Below, in pieces: positions 24,664 to 33,339 of a stretch of DNA of 57,392 nucleotides (position 1 is its first letter; every line of letters begins with the position of its first letter). The notes under the pieces are model-generated. The model was not told the DNA's origin, ran no database searches, and saw only the letters and a program-made list of their open reading frames with translations. The position numbers and the translations under genes were made by a program. This DNA is from Scatavimonas merdigallinarum (GTDB lineage Bacteria > Bacillota > Clostridia > Oscillospirales > Acutalibacteraceae). The stretch is from positions 1-57,392 of the forward strand of contig DVFW01000004.1 in assembly GCA_018713055.1 (NCBI GenBank), in the 5' to 3' direction.

Positions 24664-26577
24664 ATGAAGGATGGTTTTTTACGGGTTGCTGCGGCAACGC
24701 CTGAAATCAGGGTAGCGGACTGTACACATAATGCAAGGGCGATCATCGGACAAATCCTGCAGGCTGCGGAAAATAACGCTTCACTGGTTGTGTTTCCGGA
24801 GCTTTCTGTTACGGGGTATACCTGTTCCGATCTTTTTTTGCAGCGCGCTTTGCTGGATGCCGCTGAAGAGGCTGTGCTGCAAATTGCAGAAAAAACCTCT
24901 GCACTGCCTGTTCTTTCCGTTATAGGTGTGCCGCTGCGTGCTTCCAACGCGCTTTACAATTGTGCAGTCGTGCTTTATAAAGGAGAAATTTTAGGAATTA
25001 TTCCTAAAAAGAATATTCCGTTGTATTCTGAGTTTTATGAAATGCGGCATTTTGCCGCCGGGCAAACCAACATTCCTGTTACAATTGGCGGAAAAAACTA
25101 TACCATTACGCCGGACATCCTCTTTTCCTGCAGTTCTATGCCGGACCTTGTTCTGGGGGTAGAGGTATGCGAAGACCTTTGGGTACCAACCTCTCCATCT
25201 TGCAGGCTTGCCGAAAACGGTGCAACGATTATTGCCAATCTTTCTGCCAGCAGCGAAGCGGTTGGAAAACCGCAGTACAGAAGAATGCTTGTCCAAATGC
25301 AGTCTGCAAAGCTCGTGTGCGCGTATCTTTTTGCAGATGCCGGACTGGGAGAGTCCACTACAGATCTGGTTTTTTCCGGCCATAATATCATTTCTGAAAA
25401 TGGAATTATACAGGTGGAGTCCAAACGCTATACATGCGGCATATCCTATGCCGATATTGATCTTCAAAAAATTACTTCTGAAAGAAGAAGGATTACAACC
25501 TTTCCGGTAAAACAGGAAGCGTCTTTTGTGCAAAAAACATTTACGTTGCCGTTGCAAACGTTGTCTCTCCAGCGCAAATTTCCCAAAAACCCGTTTGTTC
25601 CGGACAGTCAGGCAGATGTAAAAGAGCGCTGTATGGAAATTTTGAACATGCAGTCGGTAGGCCTTGCGACAAGGCTAAAGCACACGGGGATCAAAAATGC
25701 CGTACTTGGTCTTTCCGGCGGGCTGGATTCTACACTGGCATTGATTGTCGCTGTGCACGCGTTTGACCGGCTTGAGATTGACAGAAAGAATATTTTAGCG
25801 GTAACCATGCCGTGCTTTGGAACAACCATGCGGACAAAGGGAAACGCCCAAAAGCTTGCCCAGGCGTATGGCGTAACATTTAAGCAAATAGATATTGCAA
25901 AGTCTGTCAGGCAGCACTTTGCAGACATTGGCCATAATGAAAACATTCTGGATGTTACCTATGAAAATGCGCAGGCCAGAGAGCGTATGCAGGTTCTGAT
26001 GGATCTTGCAAACCAGTCAGGCGGTCTTGTGATTGGCACAGGGGACCTTTCAGAATTGGCTCTGGGCTGGGCAACCTATAACGGCGACCATATGTCGATG
26101 TATGCGGTCAACGCATCTGTGCCCAAAACGCTGGTGCGCTATATAACGGCATTTGAAGCAAAAAACAGCAGCGGGGCTTTAAAACAGGTGCTGGAAGATA
26201 TTTTGGCAACACCGGTCAGCCCGGAGCTTTTGCCGCCTGAAAACGGAGGAATATCCCAACGTACAGAAGAACTGATCGGCCCTTACGATTTACACGATTT
26301 CTTTTTATATTATTTTATGCGCCATGGGTTTACGCCAACTAAAATATACCGTATGGCAAAGCTGGCTTTTGCAGGCGAGTTTTCAGAAAAAGAAATTCAT
26401 AAGTGGCTGTACGTTTTCTTTCGGCGGTTTTTCAGCCAGCAGTTTAAACGCTCCTGTATGCCGGATGGAGCAAAGGTGGGCTCGGTAACGCTTTCTCCAA
26501 GGGGCGATTTTCGCATGCCAAGCGACGCCGCGGCGCGCATTTGGCTGGAGGAGCTTAAAAAAGAGAGCGGCTGCTGA
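24664..26577 (+). CDS. nadE: glutamine-dependent NAD+ synthetase
   Basis: A 637-residue enzyme with both halves. The N-terminal nitrilase-type glutaminase (~5-270) has Glu in VFPELSVTGY, Lys in PKKNIP and the nucleophile Cys in GVEVCEDLW. The C-terminal NAD synthetase (~310-610) has the PP-loop LGLSGGLDSTLAL. It converts nicotinate adenine dinucleotide to NAD with glutamine as the nitrogen source. The length is typical for the two-domain clostridial form. A weak GGGGATTAGGGG site precedes the ATG. It appears to be a single-gene unit. Confidence 0.95.
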   Translation: MKDGFLRVAAATPEIRVADCTHNARAIIGQILQAAENNASLVVFPELSVTGYTCSDLFLQRALLDAAEEAVLQIAEKTSALPVLSVIGVPLRASNALYNCAVVLYKGEILGIIPKKNIPLYSEFYEMRHFAAGQTNIPVTIGGKNYTITPDILFSCSSMPDLVLGVEVCEDLWVPTSPSCRLAENGATIIANLSASSEAVGKPQYRRMLVQMQSAKLVCAYLFADAGLGESTTDLVFSGHNIISENGIIQVESKRYTCGISYADIDLQKITSERRRITTFPVKQEASFVQKTFTLPLQTLSLQRKFPKNPFVPDSQADVKERCMEILNMQSVGLATRLKHTGIKNAVLGLSGGLDSTLALIVAVHAFDRLEIDRKNILAVTMPCFGTTMRTKGNAQKLAQAYGVTFKQIDIAKSVRQHFADIGHNENILDVTYENAQARERMQVLMDLANQSGGLVIGTGDLSELALGWATYNGDHMSMYAVNASVPKTLVRYITAFEAKNSSGALKQVLEDILATPVSPELLPPENGGISQRTEELIGPYDLHDFFLYYFMRHGFTPTKIYRMAKLAFAGEFSEKEIHKWLYVFFRRFFSQQFKRSCMPDGAKVGSVTLSPRGDFRMPSDAAARIWLEELKKESGC

Positions 26578-26583
26578 ATCCCG

Positions 26584-26612
26584 TGGACTTTTTCATTGGT
26601 TTAGTATATAAT
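26584..26612 (+). promoter_or_regulatory. promoter of the Lrp-type regulator
   Basis: TGGACT (26584-26589), a 17-base spacer and a perfect TATAAT (26607-26612). Confidence 0.45.
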
Positions 26613-26648
26613 ACATGCAATAGAACAAGCGGATAAGGAGATGCTTTT

Positions 26649-27131
26649 ATGGATGCATTGTTGAAACTGTTAAGCGAAAATTCAAATTTTTCTACAGATG
26701 AACTGGCAATAATGCTTAATGAACCAAAGGATTATATTGAAAAACAGGTTCAAGAATATGAGGCAAGCCAGATTATTAAAGGCTACCGTGCGATTGTCAA
26801 TTGGGAAAAAGTTGCAGATGCGGGCGTTACGGCCCTGATAGAGCTGAAAGTAACGCCGGAAAAAGAAAAAGGCTTTGACAACATTGCTTCCCATGTTATG
26901 GCGTTTGAAGAGGTAGACAGCGTTTATCTGATGGCAGGTGCTTACGATCTGGCCGTCTTTGTCAAAGGACAATCCATTCAGGACATTGCAATGTTTGTTT
27001 CAAGGAAGCTTTCTACAATCGACGCGGTCGAATCTACTGCTACGCATTTTTTGCTCAAACGCTACAAGGACAGCGGCATCAATTTTTATGAGGACGATGC
27101 GCAGGAAGATAAAAGGAGCCTGGTACTGTGA
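26649..27131 (+). CDS. Lrp/AsnC-family transcriptional regulator
   Basis: A 160-residue regulator. The N-terminal winged helix (~1-60) begins MDALLKLLSENSNFSTDELAIMLN, and a C-terminal ligand-sensing (RAM) domain follows (ALIELKVTPEK ... VDSVYLMAGAYDLAVFVKG). AAGGAG lies 8 bases before the ATG. Its stop overlaps the GTG of an aminotransferase gene, so it probably senses an amino acid and controls the neighbouring enzyme. Confidence 0.9.
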   Translation: MDALLKLLSENSNFSTDELAIMLNEPKDYIEKQVQEYEASQIIKGYRAIVNWEKVADAGVTALIELKVTPEKEKGFDNIASHVMAFEEVDSVYLMAGAYDLAVFVKGQSIQDIAMFVSRKLSTIDAVESTATHFLLKRYKDSGINFYEDDAQEDKRSLVL

Positions 27132-28312
27132 TAAATTATAACACGTTTTTAAATTCCAAGATCCGGGCGCTGAAACCTTCCGGAATCCGTCGTTTTTTTG
27201 ATATCGCCAATGAAATGGAGCATGTGATTTCTTTAAGTATTGGCGAACCAGATTTTAAAACGCCGTGGCATATTCGTGAAGCGGGGATTGCGTCTCTGGA
27301 AAAAGGCAAAACCTGGTATACGCCCAACAAGGGCTTTGTTAAGCTGCGGGAAGAAATCAGCAAATATTACAACCGCAGGTATCATCTGCAGTACGATGCG
27401 CAAAAAGAGGTGGTCGTCACCGTCGGCGGATCAGAAGCAATCGATCTATGCATGCGCTGTATTATAGAGGAGGGGGATGAAGTTTTAATTCCCCAGCCCA
27501 GCTTTGTCTGTTACGAACCTCTGGCCTGTCTGGCAGATGCAACACCCGTTATTATAGAAACAAAAGCGGAAAATATGTTCCGGCTTACCGCCCAGGAACT
27601 GGAAGCGCATATAACGCCCAAAACAAAGCTGCTGGTGCTGCCCTTTCCCAATAATCCTACCGGCGCGGTTATGCGCCGCGAACACTTGGAGGAAATTGCC
27701 GGGGTTGTGCAAAAGCATAACCTGTTTGTACTGTCTGACGAAATCTACAGCGAGCTTACATATGGCTCTCAGCGCCACGTTTCTTTTGCGGAAATAGACG
27801 GAATGCGCGAACGGACTGTTGTGGTTAACGGTTTTTCCAAGTCCTATGCAATGACCGGGTGGCGCTTAGGGTACGCTCTGGGACCGGAGCCAATTATTGA
27901 CCAGATGACCAAGCTGCACCAGTTTGCAATTATGAGCGCTCCAACAACCGCGCAGTATGCCGCAATTGAAGCACTGAAAAACGGAGATCCGGATATTGAA
28001 AGCATGAAAGCACAGTATGACATGCGCCGCAGGCTAATGGTCGGTAGCTTTGAAAAGATGGGCCTGCCCTGTTTTGAGCCGCTTGGAGCCTTTTACACAT
28101 TTCCCTGTATTAAAAGCACGGGGCTTACATCAGAAGAGTTTTGCCTGCGCTTGATAAAATCGAAGCATGTTGCGGTGATTCCAGGGTCGGCATTTGGCGA
28201 CTGCGGCGAAGGATATGTCCGTGTGTCCTATTCCTATTCGTTAACACATATTGCAGAAGCGTTGCGGCGTATAGAGGCGTTTTTACAGGAGCTTAAAGGG
28301 GAGCAGCCCTGA
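27128..28312 (+). CDS. PLP-dependent class I/II aminotransferase
   Basis: A 394-residue fold-type-I aminotransferase. ISLSIGEPDFKTP is the typical start, PFPNNPTGAV and SDEIYSELTY bind PLP, and NGFSKSYAMTGWRLGY holds the Schiff-base Lys. RVSYSYS carries the substrate-carboxylate Arg. It is related to aspartate/aromatic aminotransferases (PatA-like). The GTG start overlaps the regulator stop by 4 bases (GTGA), so the two genes are coupled. The substrate cannot be named from sequence. Confidence 0.9.
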   Translation: MINYNTFLNSKIRALKPSGIRRFFDIANEMEHVISLSIGEPDFKTPWHIREAGIASLEKGKTWYTPNKGFVKLREEISKYYNRRYHLQYDAQKEVVVTVGGSEAIDLCMRCIIEEGDEVLIPQPSFVCYEPLACLADATPVIIETKAENMFRLTAQELEAHITPKTKLLVLPFPNNPTGAVMRREHLEEIAGVVQKHNLFVLSDEIYSELTYGSQRHVSFAEIDGMRERTVVVNGFSKSYAMTGWRLGYALGPEPIIDQMTKLHQFAIMSAPTTAQYAAIEALKNGDPDIESMKAQYDMRRRLMVGSFEKMGLPCFEPLGAFYTFPCIKSTGLTSEEFCLRLIKSKHVAVIPGSAFGDCGEGYVRVSYSYSLTHIAEALRRIEAFLQELKGEQP

Positions 28313-28332
28313 AAATAAAAAGGAGAAAAGCA

Positions 28333-29205
28333 ATGGCAGCGACATTTTTAGCACCGGCAAAGATCAATCTGACGCTTGACATTATGGGTAAAAGGAAAGA
28401 CGGCTATCATACGGTAGATATGGTTATGCAGGCGGTCAGCCTTTATGACGGCGTGGTTGTTGAAAAAAACGCGCAGGAGGGGATCGTGCTTTCCTGCAAT
28501 GCACCGGATATTCCGTGCGATAACCGCAATACGGCGTATAAGGCGGCGGTTTTGTTTCAGAAAACTGCGCAAATATCCGGCGGCGTTCGTATTTGCATTG
28601 ACAAACATATCCCTTCACAGGCCGGTCTTGCCGGTGGCAGCAGTGACGCCGCCGCTGTTTTGCTTGCAATGAACCATTTGTACGGCGCGCCGCTTTCCAC
28701 AGGCACGCTGATGCAGATCGGCGCGCAAGTCGGCGCAGACGTTCCTTTTTGCCTGCATGGGGGGACTATGCTGGCAAAGGGGATCGGTACGGCGTTGTTT
28801 CCATTGCCTCCGCTGCCGCCATGCTGGATTGTGCTTGTTAAGCCGGATATAGGCATATCTACAAAAGAGGCCTATGCGCGTTGCGACAGTCGTGGCTATG
28901 CGGAAAACGCACACAGCGGTATGCTGGTCAAATCGCTTGAAAAAGGCAGTCTGCCTCTGCTTTCCAATTGCCTGTATAATGCGTTTGAAGAGGTTTTACA
29001 CTTAGCTTTGATCCGGCAGATTAAAGATGATTTGTACAAATGCGGCGCGCTTGGCGCATGTATGAGCGGAAGCGGTCCGACTGTTTTTGGTATTTTTGAT
29101 CAGAAAGAAATGGCCGTGTCATGCACAGAACGTTTAAAAAAAGCCTATACCCTGGTATTGATTGTACAGCCGGTATCGTGCGGCTGTTTTCAGAAAATTG
29201 AATAA
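28333..29205 (+). CDS. ispE: 4-diphosphocytidyl-2-C-methyl-D-erythritol kinase
   Basis: A 290-residue GHMP kinase of the methylerythritol phosphate pathway for isoprenoids. It has the substrate-binding start APAKINLTLDI, the ATP loop PSQAGLAGGSSDAAAVL (~95-111) and motif III CMSGSGPTVFGIF. The length matches the family. A GGAGAA ribosome site precedes the ATG. It is 20 bases behind the aminotransferase and is probably the last gene of that transcript. Confidence 0.96.
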   Translation: MAATFLAPAKINLTLDIMGKRKDGYHTVDMVMQAVSLYDGVVVEKNAQEGIVLSCNAPDIPCDNRNTAYKAAVLFQKTAQISGGVRICIDKHIPSQAGLAGGSSDAAAVLLAMNHLYGAPLSTGTLMQIGAQVGADVPFCLHGGTMLAKGIGTALFPLPPLPPCWIVLVKPDIGISTKEAYARCDSRGYAENAHSGMLVKSLEKGSLPLLSNCLYNAFEEVLHLALIRQIKDDLYKCGALGACMSGSGPTVFGIFDQKEMAVSCTERLKKAYTLVLIVQPVSCGCFQKIE

Positions 29206-29225
29206 GAAAAAATTTCCTGCCCATA

Positions 29226-29262
29226 CTTCAGGTAACAATTCTTATCTGAAGGGGCGTTTTTT
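29226..29262 (+). terminator. hairpin and T-run between ispE and spoIIR, overlapping the spoIIR ribosome site
   Basis: CTTCAGGTAA (29226-29235) and TTATCTGAAG (29242-29251) pair over 10 bp with one G-U. GGGGCG and TTTTTT follow. The last bases of the stem and the next bases are the AAGGGG ribosome site of spoIIR, so the hairpin could end transcription or mask translation. Confidence 0.5.
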
Positions 29263-29868
29263 ATGAAGCTTTTAATAAAATCTGCCGCGTTCGGCCTGGC
29301 TTTAACCATTTTGTTTTCAGGCCTGTATTTTCATGCTGAATGTAAGGTGATTTCCAATTCTGTGCTGCGTCTGCATATACTTGCAAATTCAGATTCGGAG
29401 GAAGATCAGGCGTTAAAGCTGCGTGTGCGCGACGCTGTTTTAGAGGAAGCCGGCGCTCTTTTTTCTTCTGCACATAGCAAGGAAGACGCTGCAAAGCTGG
29501 CAAAAGCCGGGTTGTCCAAAATAGAAGAAATTGCTCAAGCCTGTATTACAGAGCAGGGGTATAACTATACAGTCAGGGCAGAGCTGACCAGCATGTTTTT
29601 TCAAACGAGGATTTATGATCACATTGCCATGCCGGCCGGCGTTTACGATGCACTGCGCATCACCATAGGCAGCGGGCAGGGGCATAACTGGTGGTGTGTA
29701 ATGTATCCGCCAATCTGTTTGCCGGCGGCTGAAAAAAAGGACGAGCTGGAAGACGTTCTTGAAAAGGAACAGATAGATATTTTGGAAAACCAGCCAAAAT
29801 ATGAAATCAAATTTAAAATTGTTGAAATTTTTGAAAGTATTGCAAACTTTTTTACAAATGGGGCGTAA
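29263..29868 (+). CDS. spoIIR: stage II sporulation protein R
   Basis: A 201-residue secreted protein with an N-terminal signal (~5-25). The SpoIIR hallmarks are VLRLHILANSDSEEDQALKLRVRD (near 32-55), AGVYDALRITIG and GHNWWCVMYPP. In the forespore it is made under sigma F and exported to activate SpoIIGA processing of pro-sigma E in the mother cell. It identifies the host as an endospore former. The start follows a terminator-like hairpin that shares the ribosome site. Confidence 0.95.
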   Translation: MKLLIKSAAFGLALTILFSGLYFHAECKVISNSVLRLHILANSDSEEDQALKLRVRDAVLEEAGALFSSAHSKEDAAKLAKAGLSKIEEIAQACITEQGYNYTVRAELTSMFFQTRIYDHIAMPAGVYDALRITIGSGQGHNWWCVMYPPICLPAAEKKDELEDVLEKEQIDILENQPKYEIKFKIVEIFESIANFFTNGA

Positions 29869-29904
29869 TTTTATTTTTTTCTTTCCAAGCGCAGTACAAA
29901 GCGG

Positions 29905-29910
29905 TATAAT
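29905..29910 (+). promoter_or_regulatory. -10 element (TATAAT) for addB
   Basis: A perfect TATAAT lies 34 bases before the addB ATG. The hexamer 17 bases upstream (TTTCCA, 29882-29887) is a weak -35. Confidence 0.4.
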
Positions 29911-29944
29911 AATGGCAGATTGATAATATGGTCGGTGGTAAGCA

Positions 29945-32900
29945 ATGCTGCAATTTGTTGTAGGTAGAAGCGGCGCGGGAAAAACAGCATTTTTAAAACA
30001 AAAGCTTTGTGCTCTTGTTACAGAGAAACAGGCGGACAAGCTGTTGTTTTTGGTGCCGGAGCAGCTCTCTTTTGAAACGGAAAAAGATATGCTCAGCAGG
30101 CTTGGGGCAAAAGAATGCCGGAAGGTTGAAGTGTTAAGCTTTACCCGTCTGGCAGATTTTGTTTACAGGCAAACAGGCGGTCTGGCTGGCCAGACAATTG
30201 ACGATGGCAGCCGCCATATTGTTATGAGCCTGGCGATCGAACAGGCGCAAGACCGCCTGGAGCTGTATCAAAAACAAGTGGGAAAACCCGAACTCATACC
30301 ACTTATGCTCAATGCACTCAAAGAACTAAAAACGTGCGCAGTTACTACACAGCGCCTGCGTGAAGCAGCCGCGGGCTTTGTAAACAGTACGCTCAGGCAA
30401 AAGGTTATGGAAACCGCACTGATTGCTGATATATACGATGCTATTTTGGAAGGAAGCTATATAGACCCGTTGGATGATCTTACGCGCTTATACCATACCC
30501 TTTCAGCGCATACGCTTTTTGAAGGGTATACAGTGGTGGTAGACGGCTTCAGCGGCTTTACAGCACAGGAGCAGAAAATTTTGGAGGCGCTCATCCGCCA
30601 GGCGTCCCTGTGTATGGTTTCCATATGTGGAGATGCCGCGGAGTTTGCGTCAGACGGAAATCTGTTTTTTACCACCAGGCGCACGAAAAGACGCTTAAAA
30701 GAGCTTGCACAAAAAAATGGGGTGCCGGTTTTGCAGGATATCCGGTTGGATAAGCCGCTGCGCTTTTCTGTGCCGGCTATCTCCTGTTTGGAGGAGCGTT
30801 TTGAGCGCCCTGCCTCTTTGCCCTGTGCGGAAGCACCCGAAGGCGTTGCCGTATATTTTGCAGACGACATTTACGATGAATGCGATTTTGTCGCCCGCAC
30901 CATCCGCAGTCTTACGATTGAGCAGGGATATACATATAAAGAGATTGCCGTCATCTGCCGCGATATAAATTCTTACAGAGGCATATTGGATGCAACACTT
31001 GAAAAATATGGCATTGCCTATTTTATGGATATTCCGCAAGAAGTATCGGCAAAACCACTGATGCTTTTTGCACTCTCGGCGTTTGCCTGTATTCATACAG
31101 CCTTTTCCACAGACAACCTGTTTCGGTTTATTAAAACCGGGCTTGCGGGCATTTCTGTAGAAGAAGCGGCAACACTTGAAAATTATGCCTTTGTGTGGAA
31201 TATTACCGGCAAGAAATGGCTTTCCTCATTTACGGCGAATCCAAGGGGATACAGCGACGCCTTTACGCAGGAAGACCGGCTGGAATTGGCGGCGCTTGAA
31301 GATCTGCGGGAAAAAGTGACCGCCCCGCTGCTTCTTTTCCAGCAACGCGTCCGTGGTGCGGGTGGAGCGGAAATATCAAAGGCCGTGTATATGCTTTTGC
31401 AAGATTTCGACGTGCCAAATGCATTAAAAGAAATAGTCCAACGCTTTAAAGAACAGGGCGACCTGCCCGCTGCACAGGAACAGCAGCGGCTTTGGGATCT
31501 TTTTATGGACGCGCTGGACCATATGGCCCTGCTCCTCAAAGATCGTCCGATTTCTACCAGGCGTTACAGTGAGCTGCTGCAGCTTGTAGTCAACAGTGCG
31601 GATCTTTCTTTTATTCCCAATTCTTTGGACGAGGTGACCGTGGGAACGGCAGACAGAATACGCCTGCACGCACCAAAAGCAGTCTTTGTAATCGGCGCAA
31701 TCGAAAACGAATTTCCACGTATGCCAGTCGCCGGCGGCATTTTTACAGACCAGGAACGAAAAGCGCTGCTTGCTGTGCAGCTTCCGCTTTACGACAGTAT
31801 TGAACAGCTTGCAGCACAGGAAAAGTTTCTATCCTACAGTGCAATTAGTGCACCTTCAGAAAAGTTGTATGTGTCCTATTACCGGCAAAATTTACAGGGA
31901 GAAAGCAAAACACCGTCTTCTATTGTGCGGGAAATTTTGCGCGTTTTTCCATCTGTTGCGCCGCAATCCATGTGCGACGTTTATTGGACAGAGCTTTTAT
32001 GGGCGCCGCAGCCGGCGTTTGAACGGTGTGCGCAGCATAGTTGTACAGATCAAAATGCACAGGCGCTCTTAGACGCTTTTTTTGCCGGTCAGAAAGAGTT
32101 CTCTGAAAAACGGCTGGCGCTTGCACGTTTTACACAGAAGCACCCACCGCAGATTTCTGATGCACGGCTTGCGCACAGGCTGTTTGCAAAAAATGGGATG
32201 AAGCTGTCGGCCTCTCAGGTGGAAAGATACTATCTGTGTCCGTTTGCCTATTTTTGCAGATACGGATTAAACACAAAAGAGCGCAAAAGCGCGCAGATAG
32301 ACGCTGCCGAATATGGAAGCCTGGTTCATTTTTTAATGGAGTCCGTACTGAAAAGCCATTCCGTGCAAGCATTATGCTCCATGCAGGAAGAACAACTGCA
32401 TTTGTTGTTGGAAGAAAATTTGCAAAGGTATTTGGAGCGCCATTTCGGCGGTGCGCAGGATAAATCAAAACGGTATCTTGCCATGCTGGCGCGCATGGGA
32501 GAAGGGGCTTTTCAGCTGATCAGGCATATTTTGCAGGAGCTTTCGCAAAGTGCGTTTATGCCCGTCGGTTTTGAAATGTTCATTGGAGAAGGCAGCGAAC
32601 TGCCGCCTTATACGCTTACTTTGGGCGACCATGAAAAAATCCTTGTACAGGGGTTTATAGACAGAATTGACGTTATGCGCGCAGAGGGTAAAACGTATAT
32701 CCGCGTGGTGGACTATAAAACAGGCAGTAAAAAATTTGTTCTTTCCGACGTCTTGTTTGGACTGAATCTGCAAATGCTGATTTATCTTTCCGCGATTACA
32801 AAAAATGCGGGAGAAAAATACGGCCTCCGGCCAGTTCCGGCCGGCGTACTTTATATGCCCGCCGCGGCCGCGGTTGTAAATGCAGAGAAAGACGACACAG

Positions 32901-33337
32901 CGCAGGATATCGAGGAAAAGCAGGCGAAAAACTACCGGATGAACGGACTGATATTGGACAATATCCATGTGATACAGGGGATGGAAAAACAAGGGAAGGG
33001 CGTTTATATTCCTGTAACGCTTAAAGAAGAAAAAACAAAAAAAGAAAATAAAACACATGCGCACGTGCTCAAAATAGATAAAGGTAAGGAATACACCGTT
33101 TCAGAAGCGCAAATGCACGCGCTTTTTACAAAAATAGACGCGCTGGTATTGCAGATGGCGCAGCAGCTGTTCAACGGATATATTGCGCCTGTCCCTGCAA
33201 AGGGAAGCTATGATGCCTGCAAATGGTGTCCTTATGCGGCGGCCTGCGGGTACAAAGAGGGAATGCCGTGCAGAGATATTACGCAGGATAAAAATCCGTC
33301 TGACCTTTGTGCGGCGGAAGAAAAAGCTGGTGAATAG
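29945..33337 (+). CDS. addB: ATP-dependent helicase/nuclease subunit B
   Basis: A 1130-residue subunit of the AddAB double-strand-break resection complex. The N-terminal Walker A is GRSGAGKTA (~8-16). The C-terminal nuclease domain holds RVVDYKTGSKKF. The Fe-S cluster Cys residues are split between YYLCPFAYFC (~765) and CKWCPYAAAC (~1092-1101), as in Bacillus AddB. AddAB unwinds and trims broken ends until a Chi site and loads RecA. The stop is 2 bases before the addA ATG region, so the pair is one operon. Confidence 0.94.
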   Translation: MLQFVVGRSGAGKTAFLKQKLCALVTEKQADKLLFLVPEQLSFETEKDMLSRLGAKECRKVEVLSFTRLADFVYRQTGGLAGQTIDDGSRHIVMSLAIEQAQDRLELYQKQVGKPELIPLMLNALKELKTCAVTTQRLREAAAGFVNSTLRQKVMETALIADIYDAILEGSYIDPLDDLTRLYHTLSAHTLFEGYTVVVDGFSGFTAQEQKILEALIRQASLCMVSICGDAAEFASDGNLFFTTRRTKRRLKELAQKNGVPVLQDIRLDKPLRFSVPAISCLEERFERPASLPCAEAPEGVAVYFADDIYDECDFVARTIRSLTIEQGYTYKEIAVICRDINSYRGILDATLEKYGIAYFMDIPQEVSAKPLMLFALSAFACIHTAFSTDNLFRFIKTGLAGISVEEAATLENYAFVWNITGKKWLSSFTANPRGYSDAFTQEDRLELAALEDLREKVTAPLLLFQQRVRGAGGAEISKAVYMLLQDFDVPNALKEIVQRFKEQGDLPAAQEQQRLWDLFMDALDHMALLLKDRPISTRRYSELLQLVVNSADLSFIPNSLDEVTVGTADRIRLHAPKAVFVIGAIENEFPRMPVAGGIFTDQERKALLAVQLPLYDSIEQLAAQEKFLSYSAISAPSEKLYVSYYRQNLQGESKTPSSIVREILRVFPSVAPQSMCDVYWTELLWAPQPAFERCAQHSCTDQNAQALLDAFFAGQKEFSEKRLALARFTQKHPPQISDARLAHRLFAKNGMKLSASQVERYYLCPFAYFCRYGLNTKERKSAQIDAAEYGSLVHFLMESVLKSHSVQALCSMQEEQLHLLLEENLQRYLERHFGGAQDKSKRYLAMLARMGEGAFQLIRHILQELSQSAFMPVGFEMFIGEGSELPPYTLTLGDHEKILVQGFIDRIDVMRAEGKTYIRVVDYKTGSKKFVLSDVLFGLNLQMLIYLSAITKNAGEKYGLRPVPAGVLYMPAAAAVVNAEKDDTAQDIEEKQAKNYRMNGLILDNIHVIQGMEKQGKGVYIPVTLKEEKTKKENKTHAHVLKIDKGKEYTVSEAQMHALFTKIDALVLQMAQQLFNGYIAPVPAKGSYDACKWCPYAAACGYKEGMPCRDITQDKNPSDLCAAEEKAGE

Positions 33338-33339
33338 GG

